DNA from: DATAOG01 sp963753685
Lineage (GTDB): Bacteria; Pseudomonadota; Alphaproteobacteria; Geminicoccales; Geminicoccaceae
Direction of reading: 5' to 3'
Assembly: GCA_963753685.1 (NCBI GenBank)
Contig: CAVWDE010000020.1
Coordinates: 124,001-188,000 of the forward strand
Length of the DNA: 64,000 nucleotides
Below the pieces are notes generated by a model that did no database searches, was not told the DNA's origin, and saw nothing but the letters and a program-made list of their open reading frames with translations. A program made the position numbers and the translations under genes. Position 1 is the stretch's first letter. Each line of letters begins with the position of its first letter. Positions 15,347-24,970 of this stretch are shown here, one piece after another.

Positions 15347-17239
15347 ATGGCGAGCAAGCTCACCCGCATCGATCGCCGCCAGCTGGGCCTCGCCGGCATC
15401 GTGCTGACCGTGGTCTTGTTCCTCGCGGTCAACCTTCTGGCCGGCGCGTACCTGACCTCGACCCGGCTGGACCTGACCCAGGATCACCTGTTCACCCTGT
15501 CGAAGGGGACCGAGGACGTCCTCGCGTCGATCCAGGAGCCGATCGACCTCCGGCTCTACTACACCAAGCAGCTCGACGAGCTCGGGCCCTATTTCAGCGG
15601 CCACGCCAAGCGGGTCGAGGAGCTGCTCGCGACCTACCAGCGCCTGTCCCACGGCAAGGTCCGGCTGGAGCGCCTGGACCCGGCGCCGTTCTCGCCCGAG
15701 GAGGATCTGGCGGTCGCCGAGGGGCTCGAAGGCCTGCCGATCAAGGACGACGGCACGCTCGCCTATTTCGGCCTGACCGGGCGCAACTCGACCGACGACA
15801 CCCAGGCGATCCGCTATCTGGCGCCGGAGCGCGCGAACTTCCTCGAATACGATCTGACCCGGATGATCGACGACCTCGCCAACCCCAAGAAGCCGGTGGT
15901 CGCGGTGCTCGGCGACCTGCCCCTGGTCGGCAGCCAGTTCAACCGCTACGAGCCCTGGAAGATCCTGGATGCGATGTACCAGGTGTTCGACGTCCGCTTC
16001 CTCGGCGGCAAGCAGGACAAGATCGACGACGACGTCCAGGTGCTGATGCTGGCCCAGCCGCACACCGTCGATCCGGCCACCCTCTACGCGATCGATCAGT
16101 TCGTGATGCGCGGCGGCCGGGTGCTGGCCTTCGTCGATCCGCTGGCCGAGGTGATGGCGGCGGGCGGCGGCATGAACCCGATGGAGAACCCCGAGGGCGA
16201 TGCGATCAAGGCGATGGAGCCGTTGTTCGCCGCCTGGGGGGTGACGATCCCCGACGGCAAGGTGATCGGCGACCGGGCCGCGGCGCAGAGGGTCAGCGCC
16301 CGGATCGGCGGCCGCCAGATCGTGGTCGACTATCTGCCCTGGCTGGCACTCGGCCAGGACGATCTGGCCGGCAACGACGTCGTGACCGGCCAATTGAAGC
16401 GGCTGCATCTGAACTCGGTCGGCTCGATCGAGGCACGCCCCGGCGCGACCACGACCATCGAGCCGCTGGTGGTGTCCAGCCCGCTGGCCGAGGAGATCGA
16501 CGTCGACAAGATCAAGACCGAACCCGATCCGACCAAGCTGCTGGCCGAATTCAAGGCCGCGGGCAAGCCCTTCACCCTCGCCGCCAGGGTCACCGGGCCG
16601 GTCAAGACCGCCTTCCCGAAGGGGCCGCCCGAGGGCGTCAAGACCGACACACCGCAGCTCAAGGAAGCCAAGCAGCCGCTCAATCTGATCCTGGTCGCCG
16701 ATGCCGACCTTCTGGCCGACACCACCTGGGTCCGCTCGCAGAACCTGCTCGGGCAGGACGTCGACATCCCGATCGCCAACAACGGCGATTTCGCGGTCAA
16801 CGCGCTCGACAATCTGGCCGGGACCCAAGGGCTGATCAGCCTGCGCGGGCGCGGCCTGACCGACCGGCCGTTCGAGGTCGTGAAGGCCATGGAGCGGGAG
16901 GCCCAGGACAAGTTCCAGGCCAAGGAACAGGAGCTCCAGACCAAGATCGACGCGACCCAGAAGAAGATCCGCTCGCTTCAGGACGAGGAGCAGCAGAGCG
17001 GCGTCATCCTGACCGCAGCGCAGCAGCAGGAGGTCGAGACCTTCCGCGGCGACATGATCAAGTTGCGCGAGGAGCTGCGCGGCGTGCAGCGACAGTTGCG
17101 CGAGAACGTCGAGCATCTGTCGACCTGGGTGAAGATCGTCAACATCTGGGCGGTGCCGGTGCTGATCGCGCTGATCGCGCTCGGCGTGGCGGTCTACCGG
17201 CGGCTGCGGATCGCGCGCGGGACGCCCGCGGCCACCTGA
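15347..17239 (+). CDS. GldG family ABC auxiliary protein
   Basis: The ATG at 15347, directly after the permease stop and behind AGGGGAG, gives 630 residues. A membrane helix (about 14-36) anchors the N-terminus; it is followed by LDLTQDHLFTLSKGT, the conserved opening of GldG/ABC-2 intra-transporter domains. The large central part is periplasmic. A charged coiled coil (about 515-590, rich in Glu/Lys/Gln) leads to a second helix (about 596-616, IWAVPVLIALIALGVAVY). In Flavobacterium GldG works with GldA and GldF; in proteobacteria the role is not established. Confidence 0.88.
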   Translation: MASKLTRIDRRQLGLAGIVLTVVLFLAVNLLAGAYLTSTRLDLTQDHLFTLSKGTEDVLASIQEPIDLRLYYTKQLDELGPYFSGHAKRVEELLATYQRLSHGKVRLERLDPAPFSPEEDLAVAEGLEGLPIKDDGTLAYFGLTGRNSTDDTQAIRYLAPERANFLEYDLTRMIDDLANPKKPVVAVLGDLPLVGSQFNRYEPWKILDAMYQVFDVRFLGGKQDKIDDDVQVLMLAQPHTVDPATLYAIDQFVMRGGRVLAFVDPLAEVMAAGGGMNPMENPEGDAIKAMEPLFAAWGVTIPDGKVIGDRAAAQRVSARIGGRQIVVDYLPWLALGQDDLAGNDVVTGQLKRLHLNSVGSIEARPGATTTIEPLVVSSPLAEEIDVDKIKTEPDPTKLLAEFKAAGKPFTLAARVTGPVKTAFPKGPPEGVKTDTPQLKEAKQPLNLILVADADLLADTTWVRSQNLLGQDVDIPIANNGDFAVNALDNLAGTQGLISLRGRGLTDRPFEVVKAMEREAQDKFQAKEQELQTKIDATQKKIRSLQDEEQQSGVILTAAQQQEVETFRGDMIKLREELRGVQRQLRENVEHLSTWVKIVNIWAVPVLIALIALGVAVYRRLRIARGTPAAT

Positions 17240-17283
17240 TCGGGCACCGGATGCTCTGATCGCACGGATGGGGAAGCGCAACC

Positions 17284-18495
17284 ATGAGCCCGAAGATCTT
17301 CGTAGGTCTGCTGGTCATCACCGTGGTCACGTCGGCGGCCGCGGCGGTCACGGCCTACCGCGAGCCGGCCGCGACGCCGGTCCACTATGGCGACCAGCCC
17401 GCCTTTCCGGCGCTGCGCGCGAATCCGGACGCGGTCGCCAAGATCGTGCTGACCACGCCTGATGGCACCTTTACCCTGGTGCGCGAGACCGGCGACCGAT
17501 GGTCGGCGGCCGAGCGCTTCGGCTACACGGTCGACAGCAAGCGCGTGCGCGACCTGGTCGTGGCGCTCGCCGACATGCGCCTGATCGAGGCCAAGACCAA
17601 GATGCCCGACCGCTACGGCCGGATCCAGGTCGAGGACGTCAAGGCCAAGGACGCCAAATCGCGCCTGCTCCGCCTCGAGAGCGCGGACGGCAAGGTGCTG
17701 GCGGAGGCGCTGATCGGCAAGGAGCACCACCGGCTGACCGGCAGCCAGTCCGAGGGCACCTATCTGCGCCGGCCGGGCGAGGCGCAGGCCTGGCTCGCGA
17801 GCGGCGGCGTCCGGCTCGAGCCGAAGGTGGTCGACTGGCTGGACAAGCAGGTCGTCGACCTCGGCGCCGACAGCGTTCGCCGGGTCGAGATCCAGCCCGA
17901 TGGCGGCCAGCCCTATGTCGTGACGCGCGCGGCCGAGGGCGGGGCGCTCGCCTTCGAGGGTCTGGCCGAGGGCGAGAAGCCGAAGAAGGACGCCAATCTC
18001 GATCGGCTGGCCGGCGCCTTCGCCGGCATCACCTTCGACGACGTCAAGCCGCGCAAGCAGCTCGACTGGCCGAGCGCGCACCAGACCGCGATCGCCACGA
18101 CCTTCGATGGCGTCGAGCTGACGGTCCAGCTGGCCAAGATCGACGGCCAGCCCTGGGCGATCTTCGATGCCCGCGAGGTCGCCGCGGCGACCCCCGCCAA
18201 TGGCGCCAAGGCGGCGACCGGCGACCAGACCGCCGCGGCGCCCGCGGCCAAGGGTGCCGCCGGCGAGACGACCGAGGCCGCCGCCACGACCACCGCCGGG
18301 GCGGCTGCCGCCGAGGCCGCCGGCAAGACCGAGGAGAAGACGCCGGCGGCGGCGAGCAAGGACGAGCCCAACAAGCTGACCGCCGGCGAGATCAACGAGC
18401 GGGTCGCCAACTGGGCCTACAAGCTCCCGTCCTACATCTTCGACCGGCTGACCAAGCCGCGCAGCGAATGGCTCGAGCACTCCGAGACGTCGTGA
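17284..18495 (+). CDS. DUF4340 domain protein with Ala-rich insert
   Basis: 403 residues; N-terminal membrane helix (about 4-24), then a periplasmic repeat-type DUF4340 region (IVLTTPDGTFTLVRETGDRW, GYTVDSKRVRDLVVALADM). Residues about 300-365 are almost pure Ala, Thr, Gly, Lys and Glu, after which the conserved ending resumes (LTAGEINERVANWAYKLPSY). DUF4340 proteins regularly follow GldG-like genes, as here (44 bases). It probably completes the four-part envelope ABC system. The low-complexity insert looks like an expanded linker. Confidence 0.85.
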   Translation: MSPKIFVGLLVITVVTSAAAAVTAYREPAATPVHYGDQPAFPALRANPDAVAKIVLTTPDGTFTLVRETGDRWSAAERFGYTVDSKRVRDLVVALADMRLIEAKTKMPDRYGRIQVEDVKAKDAKSRLLRLESADGKVLAEALIGKEHHRLTGSQSEGTYLRRPGEAQAWLASGGVRLEPKVVDWLDKQVVDLGADSVRRVEIQPDGGQPYVVTRAAEGGALAFEGLAEGEKPKKDANLDRLAGAFAGITFDDVKPRKQLDWPSAHQTAIATTFDGVELTVQLAKIDGQPWAIFDAREVAAATPANGAKAATGDQTAAAPAAKGAAGETTEAAATTTAGAAAAEAAGKTEEKTPAAASKDEPNKLTAGEINERVANWAYKLPSYIFDRLTKPRSEWLEHSETS

Positions 18496-18522
18496 CCGCC
18501 GTCGTCTGATCCAGGATCGAGG

Positions 18523-21500
18523 TCAGGGCGCCTGCCCCGGCAAGGTCGGCGCGGGCGGCTGGAGCAGGCGCATCTGCGGCCGATCGAGCGGGCCGACCAG
18601 CTTGAGCCCGAGCGGGTGACCGTCGGCGCCGCCGGCGGTATCCAGGCGGAAGGTCAGGTCGGCCGCCCACAACAGCAGGTCGACCGAGCCCTCGAGTTCG
18701 GCCCGGTGACCGTCGAGCTCCAGGCGCACGTCCTTGGCGGTCGCGATGCCGCGCTTGAGCGCGAAGCTGCCGCTCAGGTTCGGCACCGGGACGGCGGGCG
18801 CGGCCTCGGGGATCGGGGTCGAATCGACCGCGGCCCCTGCCTCGACCGAGGCGAGCCTGGCCAGATCGGCGCCGACCAGCCGGCCGTCGTGGAGCGTGAC
18901 CTTGGCGTCGCCGATCAGCCCGCGGATCAGGTCTCTGAGGTTGTCGCCGGCGGTGGTCGCCTCGACGTACAGATCGGCCTTGCCCTGGACCACCGGCGGC
19001 AGGCCGAGCCAGGCGGTGAGCGCCGCCGCGTCGGCTTCCCGCAGATCGATGGCAAGCCCCAGGTAGGGCAGGGGGCGCGCCGCGTCGACCGAGGTCTGGA
19101 CCTTGAGCTGGCCGTTCCACAGCGCCGTCGACAGCTGATCGATCATCAGCCGGCCCTGGTCGAGCTGCGCCTGCAGCTCGAAACCCGGCCCGGCGAGGCC
19201 GCCCTTGGCGCTCACCTCGACCTCGGCATCGACGGCACCAAGCCAGCCGAAGGCGAGCGGCTGGCTCGACCAGGCACCGCCCTCGGGGCCTTGGGTGACG
19301 ATCGGGTCGAGGTAGAGCCCGCTCAAGGCCACCAGGCTCGCGAGACCGGCGGCATCCGGCTCGCCGGCGCTGAGCCGGACCGTTAGCTTCGGGCGCGGGC
19401 GCGCGGGCTGGAAGCCCACCTGGCCAGTCAGGCTCATGGCGCCGAGCCGGGCCGTGCCGACCATGGTGGTCTGGCCGGACAGATCCCCGGTCAGCTTGCC
19501 GGTGATGCTGGCCGGCGCCGGCTCCGCCGAGCCCGGCTCGGCCAGAACCCCGATCTGGTCGAGCAGCTGCGGGTAGTCCGGATGCGCGGCATCGACCGTG
19601 AGCGTATAGGTGGGCTGCCCGTCCAAATCGTGGACCACGCCCTTGAGCGCGAGGCTGGCCTGGTCGTGGTGCAGCTCGAGGTCGAGGTCGAACGCGTCGA
19701 GCTTGCCCTTGGCGGTCGCCTGCACGCTGATCGGCGTCAGTCGGGCGAGCAGCAGTGGCGGTGACCTGCCCAGACTCCGGAGCAGCTGGGCCGGCCGGCC
19801 GGTCTGCAGCGTCGCCGCCAGATCGAAGGTCCGCTGCCGGAGATTGAGCTCGCCGGACAGATGCGCATCGGTCTCGGCGGCATCGTGCAGGGAGAGGTCG
19901 CTGAGGGTCAGCTGGCCGGCGACCGAACGGCCGTTCAAGGAGATGTCCTGGAAGCGCAGGCCGTGCCAGGTCAGGCGGTCGATGCGCGCCTCGAGCGCGG
20001 CATCGAAGGCGTCGAACGCCTGCAGCCCCGGTCCCGCCAGCGGCGGCAGCCGGCCGTCGGGCAGGTAGGCGTCGAGGTCGAGCCGGTCGAGCGCCAGCAC
20101 GCCGGCAATCTGCGGCCGCGCGCCCAGGCTGAGCGCGAGCGAGCCGGACAGACGTGAGGCATCGACCCGGAGTTCGGCCTCGGTGAAGCGCAGCGTCGAG
20201 GGGTCGAGCGCCAGCCGGCTCGCCAGGCTGAGGGTGCGCAGCCGGCCCCTGGCGAGCCCGCTCTGCTGGAGCCCCAGTCCCGACCAGGCGAGCAGCCCGC
20301 TCAGGTCGTCCGACACCACCTTCAGGTCGCCCTGCAGCACAGCGTCGGCGCCCTTGCCCGTGAGCGCCCCGGTGAAGTCGACGCTGGTCTGGCCGGGCAG
20401 GGTCGCGCGCGCCTGCTCCACGGTCAGCCCGCCGGTGCCGGCCAGCGCCAGAGTCGTGCGCAGGTGTCGGATCGTGCCGCCCCGATAGTCGAGCGCGTCG
20501 ACCGAGAGGTCGACCCGTCCCTTGAGGCCCGCGAGGGCGGCCAGCGGCGCGAGGCCGGCGGCGCCCAGCGGCCATGCGTCCGGGGCGGCGAGATGCGCCA
20601 TGCCGAGCTCGAGGTCGATCTCCGGCTGCGGTCCAAGTCCGAGGCGCAGGCTGCCGTCGGCCTCGGTGTCCGCGAGCGCCAGGTGGAGCCGCTCGAGCTT
20701 GGCCTCGTGGTCGACGAACTCGAGGTGGGCAGCCACGCGGAAAGGCACCGAGAGCCGGGCCGGCAGGTCCGGCAAGCTATCGCCGAGCGCGCCCCCAAGC
20801 CCGCCCTCAAATGCATCGTCGAGCGCGCCGATCCCCGCCTTTGCGTCGGTCCCGGTCATCGACAGCTCGCCGCGCAGACGCGGCGCCGCCAGATCCGACC
20901 AGGTCAGGCCGCGGAAGCTCAGGATGGTCGGACCCTTGCCCGCCCCCGGGGCGGTCAGCACGAGCTGCAACGTGCTCCAGGCGTTCGGCTCGAGCAGGCC
21001 GACGCGGGCGGTGATGCCGATCGTCTGGGCGGCGATCGCGAACTCGCCATCGAAGGTGTAGGGTCCTTTCGGGCCGTCGGCGCCGACCTCGAAATTGATC
21101 GCCTCGACCGCGTGCTCGGTGCCGTGCTCGGTGCCGCGCACGATCGCCCGGCCATCGACCACGGTCAGCCGGCTCGGGCCGCCCTCGCCGAGCGGCAGCA
21201 TCATCCCGCCGCCGGCGAGCAGCAGCGCCGAGGCGGGATTGGCGCGGGGCGCGGTGACCTGCAGGACCGGCCTGACCAGACGCACCGCGTCGATCTCCAT
21301 GCGCCCGCCCAGCAACGGCAGCGGCTTCAGCCGCAGATCGAGCCGGTCGACCGCGAGCGAGCGGCCGCCCGGCGTGTTCGGCGGGCTCGACAGGGTCGCC
21401 TGGGCCAGCGTCAGGGTTGGCTCGGGCAGGAACTTGAGGTCGATCCGGCCGCCGATCGTCACGGTCTGGCCGGTGATCGCCTCGGCCTGCTCGGTCACCT

Positions 21501-21600
21501 GATCGCGGTAGTCGTCCCAGGTGACCAGCCGCGGCAGCGCGATCAGGACCCCGACCACGACGCCGACCAGCAGGACCGAGATACCAATGAGGATACGCAA
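18523..21600 (-). CDS. AsmA family inner-membrane protein
   Basis: 1025 residues. An N-terminal signal-anchor helix (about 3-22, ISVLLVGVVVGVLIALP) is followed by the AsmA start (TWDDYRDQVTEQAEAITGQ, then VTIGGRIDLKFLPEPTLTL). The rest is long beta-rich repeat typical of periplasm-spanning AsmA/TamB-like lipid bridges, and near the end is the family domain (LRDLIRGLIGDAKVTLHDG). AsmA-like proteins help move or limit phospholipids between membranes. It is convergent with the DUF4340 gene and 95 bases beyond the xerC end. Confidence 0.9.
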   Translation of the reverse strand: MRILIGISVLLVGVVVGVLIALPRLVTWDDYRDQVTEQAEAITGQTVTIGGRIDLKFLPEPTLTLAQATLSSPPNTPGGRSLAVDRLDLRLKPLPLLGGRMEIDAVRLVRPVLQVTAPRANPASALLLAGGGMMLPLGEGGPSRLTVVDGRAIVRGTEHGTEHAVEAINFEVGADGPKGPYTFDGEFAIAAQTIGITARVGLLEPNAWSTLQLVLTAPGAGKGPTILSFRGLTWSDLAAPRLRGELSMTGTDAKAGIGALDDAFEGGLGGALGDSLPDLPARLSVPFRVAAHLEFVDHEAKLERLHLALADTEADGSLRLGLGPQPEIDLELGMAHLAAPDAWPLGAAGLAPLAALAGLKGRVDLSVDALDYRGGTIRHLRTTLALAGTGGLTVEQARATLPGQTSVDFTGALTGKGADAVLQGDLKVVSDDLSGLLAWSGLGLQQSGLARGRLRTLSLASRLALDPSTLRFTEAELRVDASRLSGSLALSLGARPQIAGVLALDRLDLDAYLPDGRLPPLAGPGLQAFDAFDAALEARIDRLTWHGLRFQDISLNGRSVAGQLTLSDLSLHDAAETDAHLSGELNLRQRTFDLAATLQTGRPAQLLRSLGRSPPLLLARLTPISVQATAKGKLDAFDLDLELHHDQASLALKGVVHDLDGQPTYTLTVDAAHPDYPQLLDQIGVLAEPGSAEPAPASITGKLTGDLSGQTTMVGTARLGAMSLTGQVGFQPARPRPKLTVRLSAGEPDAAGLASLVALSGLYLDPIVTQGPEGGAWSSQPLAFGWLGAVDAEVEVSAKGGLAGPGFELQAQLDQGRLMIDQLSTALWNGQLKVQTSVDAARPLPYLGLAIDLREADAAALTAWLGLPPVVQGKADLYVEATTAGDNLRDLIRGLIGDAKVTLHDGRLVGADLARLASVEAGAAVDSTPIPEAAPAVPVPNLSGSFALKRGIATAKDVRLELDGHRAELEGSVDLLLWAADLTFRLDTAGGADGHPLGLKLVGPLDRPQMRLLQPPAPTLPGQAP

Positions 21601-21695
21601 GACCGGCGCAGTCCCGGGACCTGCGGCGTTACCCGGCCGCGATCAGTCGCGGACCACGGCGGCCGGTCTCCACCCCCGGCGCCGCACGCTCGGGC

Positions 21696-22640
21696 TCAGG
21701 CCCGCGGATGCGCATGGTGGTACAGCCGCATCAGGCGCTCGCCCTCGATGCCGGTATAGCCCTGGGTGGTCGACAGGCTGGCATGGCCGAGCAGCTCCTG
21801 AATCACCCGTAGATCGGCGCCGCCGGCCAGCAGGTGGGTCGCGAAGCTGTGCCGGAGCGCGTGTGGAGTGGCGCTCTCAGGCAGCCCCAGGCGGCGGCGC
21901 AAAGCCTGCATCCGGCGCCGGACCACCGGCGCCTGCAACCGCTGGCCGCGCAGCCCGACGAACAGCGGCGCGTCCGGACCCGGCGCGTGGGCGCAGTCAT
22001 CGAGATAGGCCGCGAGCGCCGCCGCGACCACCGGCAGGAGCGGGACCAGCCGCTGCTTGCCGCCCTTGCCGGTCACGGTCAGGGTCGGCTGCAGCGCCGG
22101 CGCGCGGCCGAGCGCCCGGCGGTCCAGCGCCAGCGCCTCGCCGATCCTGAGGCCCGCGCCATAGAGCAGCAGGAGCAGCGCCAGATCGCGTTTGGCGACC
22201 CAGGCGGGGGTCGCGACCTCGGGCACCTCCTCGAGCAGCGCGCGGGCCTGGCCGGCCGACAGCGGCCGCGGCAGCCGCTTGGCGAGGCGCGGCGTGCGCA
22301 GCGCCTTGAGCGCGGCATTGTGCCGCCCGTGCTGGCGATCGAGATAGCGATAGAAGCTGCGCACCGCCGCGAGCGCGCGCGCGGTCGACGTCCGGGCCAG
22401 GCCCCGACCGTGGCGCCAGGCGAGCCAGGCGCGGAAATCCACAGCACTCAGGCCGATCAGCTGGTCCAGCCCGGGCGGCTCGCCCAGGTGGTCGGCGCAG
22501 AACCCGAGAAAGCCGGCGAGGTCGGTCCGGTAGGCCTTGACGGTCAGGGCGGCTTGGCGCTTCTCATGGGCGAGCCAGGCGCACCACGCCCTGGCCAGCT
22601 GGCCGACCTCTTCCCGAGTGTTCGGAACGAGCAGCGTCAC
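21696..22640 (-). CDS. xerC: Tyrosine recombinase XerC
   Basis: 314 residues. The N-terminal SAM-like DNA-binding domain (about 10-110) precedes the catalytic domain with Arg165 (GAGLRIGEAL), Lys in GKGGKQR (191-197), His260 and Arg263 (HALRHSFATHLL), His286 (LLGHASLST) and the nucleophile Tyr295. XerC and XerD resolve chromosome dimers at dif before division. The position beside priA is the usual alphaproteobacterial context, supporting a host XerC rather than a phage integrase. It is divergent from priA. Confidence 0.9.
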   Translation of the reverse strand: MTLLVPNTREEVGQLARAWCAWLAHEKRQAALTVKAYRTDLAGFLGFCADHLGEPPGLDQLIGLSAVDFRAWLAWRHGRGLARTSTARALAAVRSFYRYLDRQHGRHNAALKALRTPRLAKRLPRPLSAGQARALLEEVPEVATPAWVAKRDLALLLLLYGAGLRIGEALALDRRALGRAPALQPTLTVTGKGGKQRLVPLLPVVAAALAAYLDDCAHAPGPDAPLFVGLRGQRLQAPVVRRRMQALRRRLGLPESATPHALRHSFATHLLAGGADLRVIQELLGHASLSTTQGYTGIEGERLMRLYHHAHPRA

Positions 22641-22710
22641 GTCGATCTCCGATGCCGTCTCCCCCGCGACAGTGCCGCGAGCAGGCAGTCTCGCGCAAGC
22701 TGGAATAGCC

Positions 22711-22725
22711 GGTACCCGCGGTACC
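22711..22725. promoter_or_regulatory. Inverted repeat GGTACCCGCGGTACC against the priA start
   Basis: Two GGTACC hexamers around a CGC centre end three bases before the priA ATG, where a ribosome binding site would normally be. It may be an operator or an mRNA hairpin that limits priA translation. Confidence 0.4.
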
Positions 22726-22728
22726 TCA

Positions 22729-24918
22729 ATGGTCGAATTGGTCCCGGTTCTGGTCCCCCTGCCGCTCGAGACGCCGTTCGACTACGCGCTGCCGGAGGAT
22801 CTGCGCGCCGCGCCGGGCGATCTGGTCGAGGTGCCGTTCGGGCCGCGCGAGGTGATCGGCGTGGTCTGGGATGCCGGTCCGGACAAGCCGGTGCCGGCCG
22901 CGCGCCTCAAGCCGGTCAGGCGGCGTCTGGACGCGCCGCCGCTGCGGCCGCCCTTGCGCCGGCTGATCGAGCACCTGGCGGCCACCACGCTGGCCCCGCT
23001 CGGGGCTGCCCTGAAGCTCGTGCTCAGCGTGCCGGCCGCGCTCGAGCCGCCGATGCCGAAGCTGGGCCTGGTGCCGGCGGCGGCGGCCGCGGCGGCAACC
23101 GCGCTGAGCGCGCCGCGCCGGCGCGTGCTGGCGGCGCTCGACGACCGGCGGCCGCGCCCGGCGGCCGAGATCGCGCGCCTGGCCGGGGTCGGCGCGGGCG
23201 TCGTGCAGGGCATGGCGCGGGCCGGCTTGCTGACACCGGCGCCGCTGCCGGAGCCGGCGCCGGCCCCGCTCGCATCCGGGCCGTCGCCGGTCGCGCTCTC
23301 GCCAGCGCAGGCCACGGCCGCCCAGGCGCTCGCCGAGACATTGTCCGCGGGCCACAGCGTGACCCTGCTCGAGGGTGTCCCTGGCGCCGGCAAGACCGAG
23401 GTCTACCTCGAGGCGGTCGCCGCGACGCTCGCGCGCGGCCGCCAGGCCTTGATCCTGTTGCCGGAGATCGCGCTGACCGCCCAGCTGCTCGAGCGCTTCG
23501 GCCAGCGCTTTGGTCGCCCGCCCGCGGCCTGGCATTCCGAGCTCGGCGCGGCCGCCCGCCGGCAGACCTGGCGGCGGGTCGCGGAGGGCCGCGAGAGGGT
23601 CGTGATCGGCGCCCGCTCGGCGCTGTTCCTGCCGTTTCCGGAGCTCGGCCTGATCGTGGTCGACGAGGAGCACGACCCGAGCTTCAAGCAGGAGGACGGC
23701 GTGCCCTACCAGGGCCGGGACATGGCGGTCGCGCGCGCCCGCCTCGAAGCCTGCCCGGTGATCCTGGTGTCGGCGACGCCCTCGCTCGACACCGCTTGGC
23801 GCATGGGCAGGATCGCGGGCGCCCCTGACGTTCGCGCCGAGGGCCGCGCCCTCCTGCTGCCGGCCCGGCATGGCGGCAGCGCGATGCCGGACGTCCGGCT
23901 GATCGATCTCCGGCGCGACCGGCCGCCGCGCGGCGGCTGGCTGGCGCCGAGGCTGCGCGCCGCGCTGGAGGCAACGCTTGCCGCCGGCGAGCAGGCGCTT
24001 TTGTTCCTGAACCGGCGGGGCTTTGCGCCGCTGACCCTCTGCCGGGCCTGCGGTCATCGGCTGCGCTGTCCGAACTGCAGCGCCTGGCTGGTGACCCACC
24101 GCCTGCGCCATCGCCTGCTCTGCCACCACTGCGGCTACGGTCGCGCCGAGCTCGACCATTGTCCGAGCTGCGGCACGGTCGACAGCCTGGTCGCCTGCGG
24201 TCCGGGCGTCGAGCGCTTGGCCGAGGAGGTGCGCGCGCTGCTGCCGGCGGCGCGGCTCGCGATCCTGACCAGCGACCAGCCGGCCGGTCCGAGTGCGGTG
24301 GCGGCGCTGCTCGGCGCCATGCGCGACCACGAGCTCGACCTGCTGATCGGCACCCAGATCATCGCCAAGGGCCACCATTTTCCGGATTTGACCCTGGTCG
24401 GGGTGGTCGACGGCGATCTCGGCCTCGCGGGCGGCGATCTGCGCGCGGCCGAGCGCCAGTTCCAGCTGCTCTACCAGGTCGCCGGCCGCGCCGGGCGGGT
24501 GGAGCGGCCGGGCCGGGTGCTGATCCAGACCCATCTGCCGGACCATCCGGTCATGCAGGCGCTGGCCGCCGGCGACAAGGAGCGCTTCTACGCCGAGGAG
24601 CTGGCCGAGCGGCGGGACGCAGGCATGCCGCCGTTCGGCCGCCTCGCCGCGCTGATCGTCTCCGGCCGCGATGCCAGCCAGACCCGCGCTTTTGCGAGAT
24701 CGCTCGCCCAGAGCGCCCCGGACCTGCCCGGTGTCCGGGTCCTCGGCCCGGCCCCGGCGCCGCTCGGGCTGCTGCGCGGCCGCTACCGCCAGCGCCTGCT
24801 TGTGATCGCGGTGGCCGAGATCGACCTGCCGGCGGTGCTTCGCCCCTGGGTCAGCCAGCACAAGCCCCGTGGCCACCTGCGCCTGCAGGTCGACGTCGAC
24901 CCCTACAGCTTTCTCTGA
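22729..24918 (+). CDS. priA: Primosomal replication restart helicase PriA
   Basis: The ATG at 22729 gives 729 residues, normal for PriA. The N-terminal 3'-DNA-binding domain begins MVELVPVLVPLPLETPFDYA. Walker A is GVPGAGKT (216-223, the usual GSGKT being varied) and the DEEH box is at 312-315. Eight cysteines (438, 441, 447, 450, 465, 468, 478, 481) bind two zinc ions for primosome assembly. The helicase C-terminal motif GTQIIAKGHHFPDL is present. It reloads DnaB at stalled forks. No ribosome site is visible and a palindrome fills its place. Confidence 0.95.
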   Translation: MVELVPVLVPLPLETPFDYALPEDLRAAPGDLVEVPFGPREVIGVVWDAGPDKPVPAARLKPVRRRLDAPPLRPPLRRLIEHLAATTLAPLGAALKLVLSVPAALEPPMPKLGLVPAAAAAAATALSAPRRRVLAALDDRRPRPAAEIARLAGVGAGVVQGMARAGLLTPAPLPEPAPAPLASGPSPVALSPAQATAAQALAETLSAGHSVTLLEGVPGAGKTEVYLEAVAATLARGRQALILLPEIALTAQLLERFGQRFGRPPAAWHSELGAAARRQTWRRVAEGRERVVIGARSALFLPFPELGLIVVDEEHDPSFKQEDGVPYQGRDMAVARARLEACPVILVSATPSLDTAWRMGRIAGAPDVRAEGRALLLPARHGGSAMPDVRLIDLRRDRPPRGGWLAPRLRAALEATLAAGEQALLFLNRRGFAPLTLCRACGHRLRCPNCSAWLVTHRLRHRLLCHHCGYGRAELDHCPSCGTVDSLVACGPGVERLAEEVRALLPAARLAILTSDQPAGPSAVAALLGAMRDHELDLLIGTQIIAKGHHFPDLTLVGVVDGDLGLAGGDLRAAERQFQLLYQVAGRAGRVERPGRVLIQTHLPDHPVMQALAAGDKERFYAEELAERRDAGMPPFGRLAALIVSGRDASQTRAFARSLAQSAPDLPGVRVLGPAPAPLGLLRGRYRQRLLVIAVAEIDLPAVLRPWVSQHKPRGHLRLQVDVDPYSFL

Positions 24919-24970
24919 ACGCGGACATCCACATTTGACCTCGACCGGCCGCGGGCGCACCTTCCGGACC

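Noticed and set aside
15014..17281. 755-codon open frame opposite the GldG-like gene
   Set aside because: It mirrors the high-G+C coding strand, is Asp/Arg/Gly/Leu-rich without motifs, and the plus strand has a complete conserved protein.
21696..22640. The tyrosine recombinase as a mobile-element integrase
   Set aside because: Length, catalytic spacing and the position beside priA fit the housekeeping XerC; no attachment repeats or cargo were seen.
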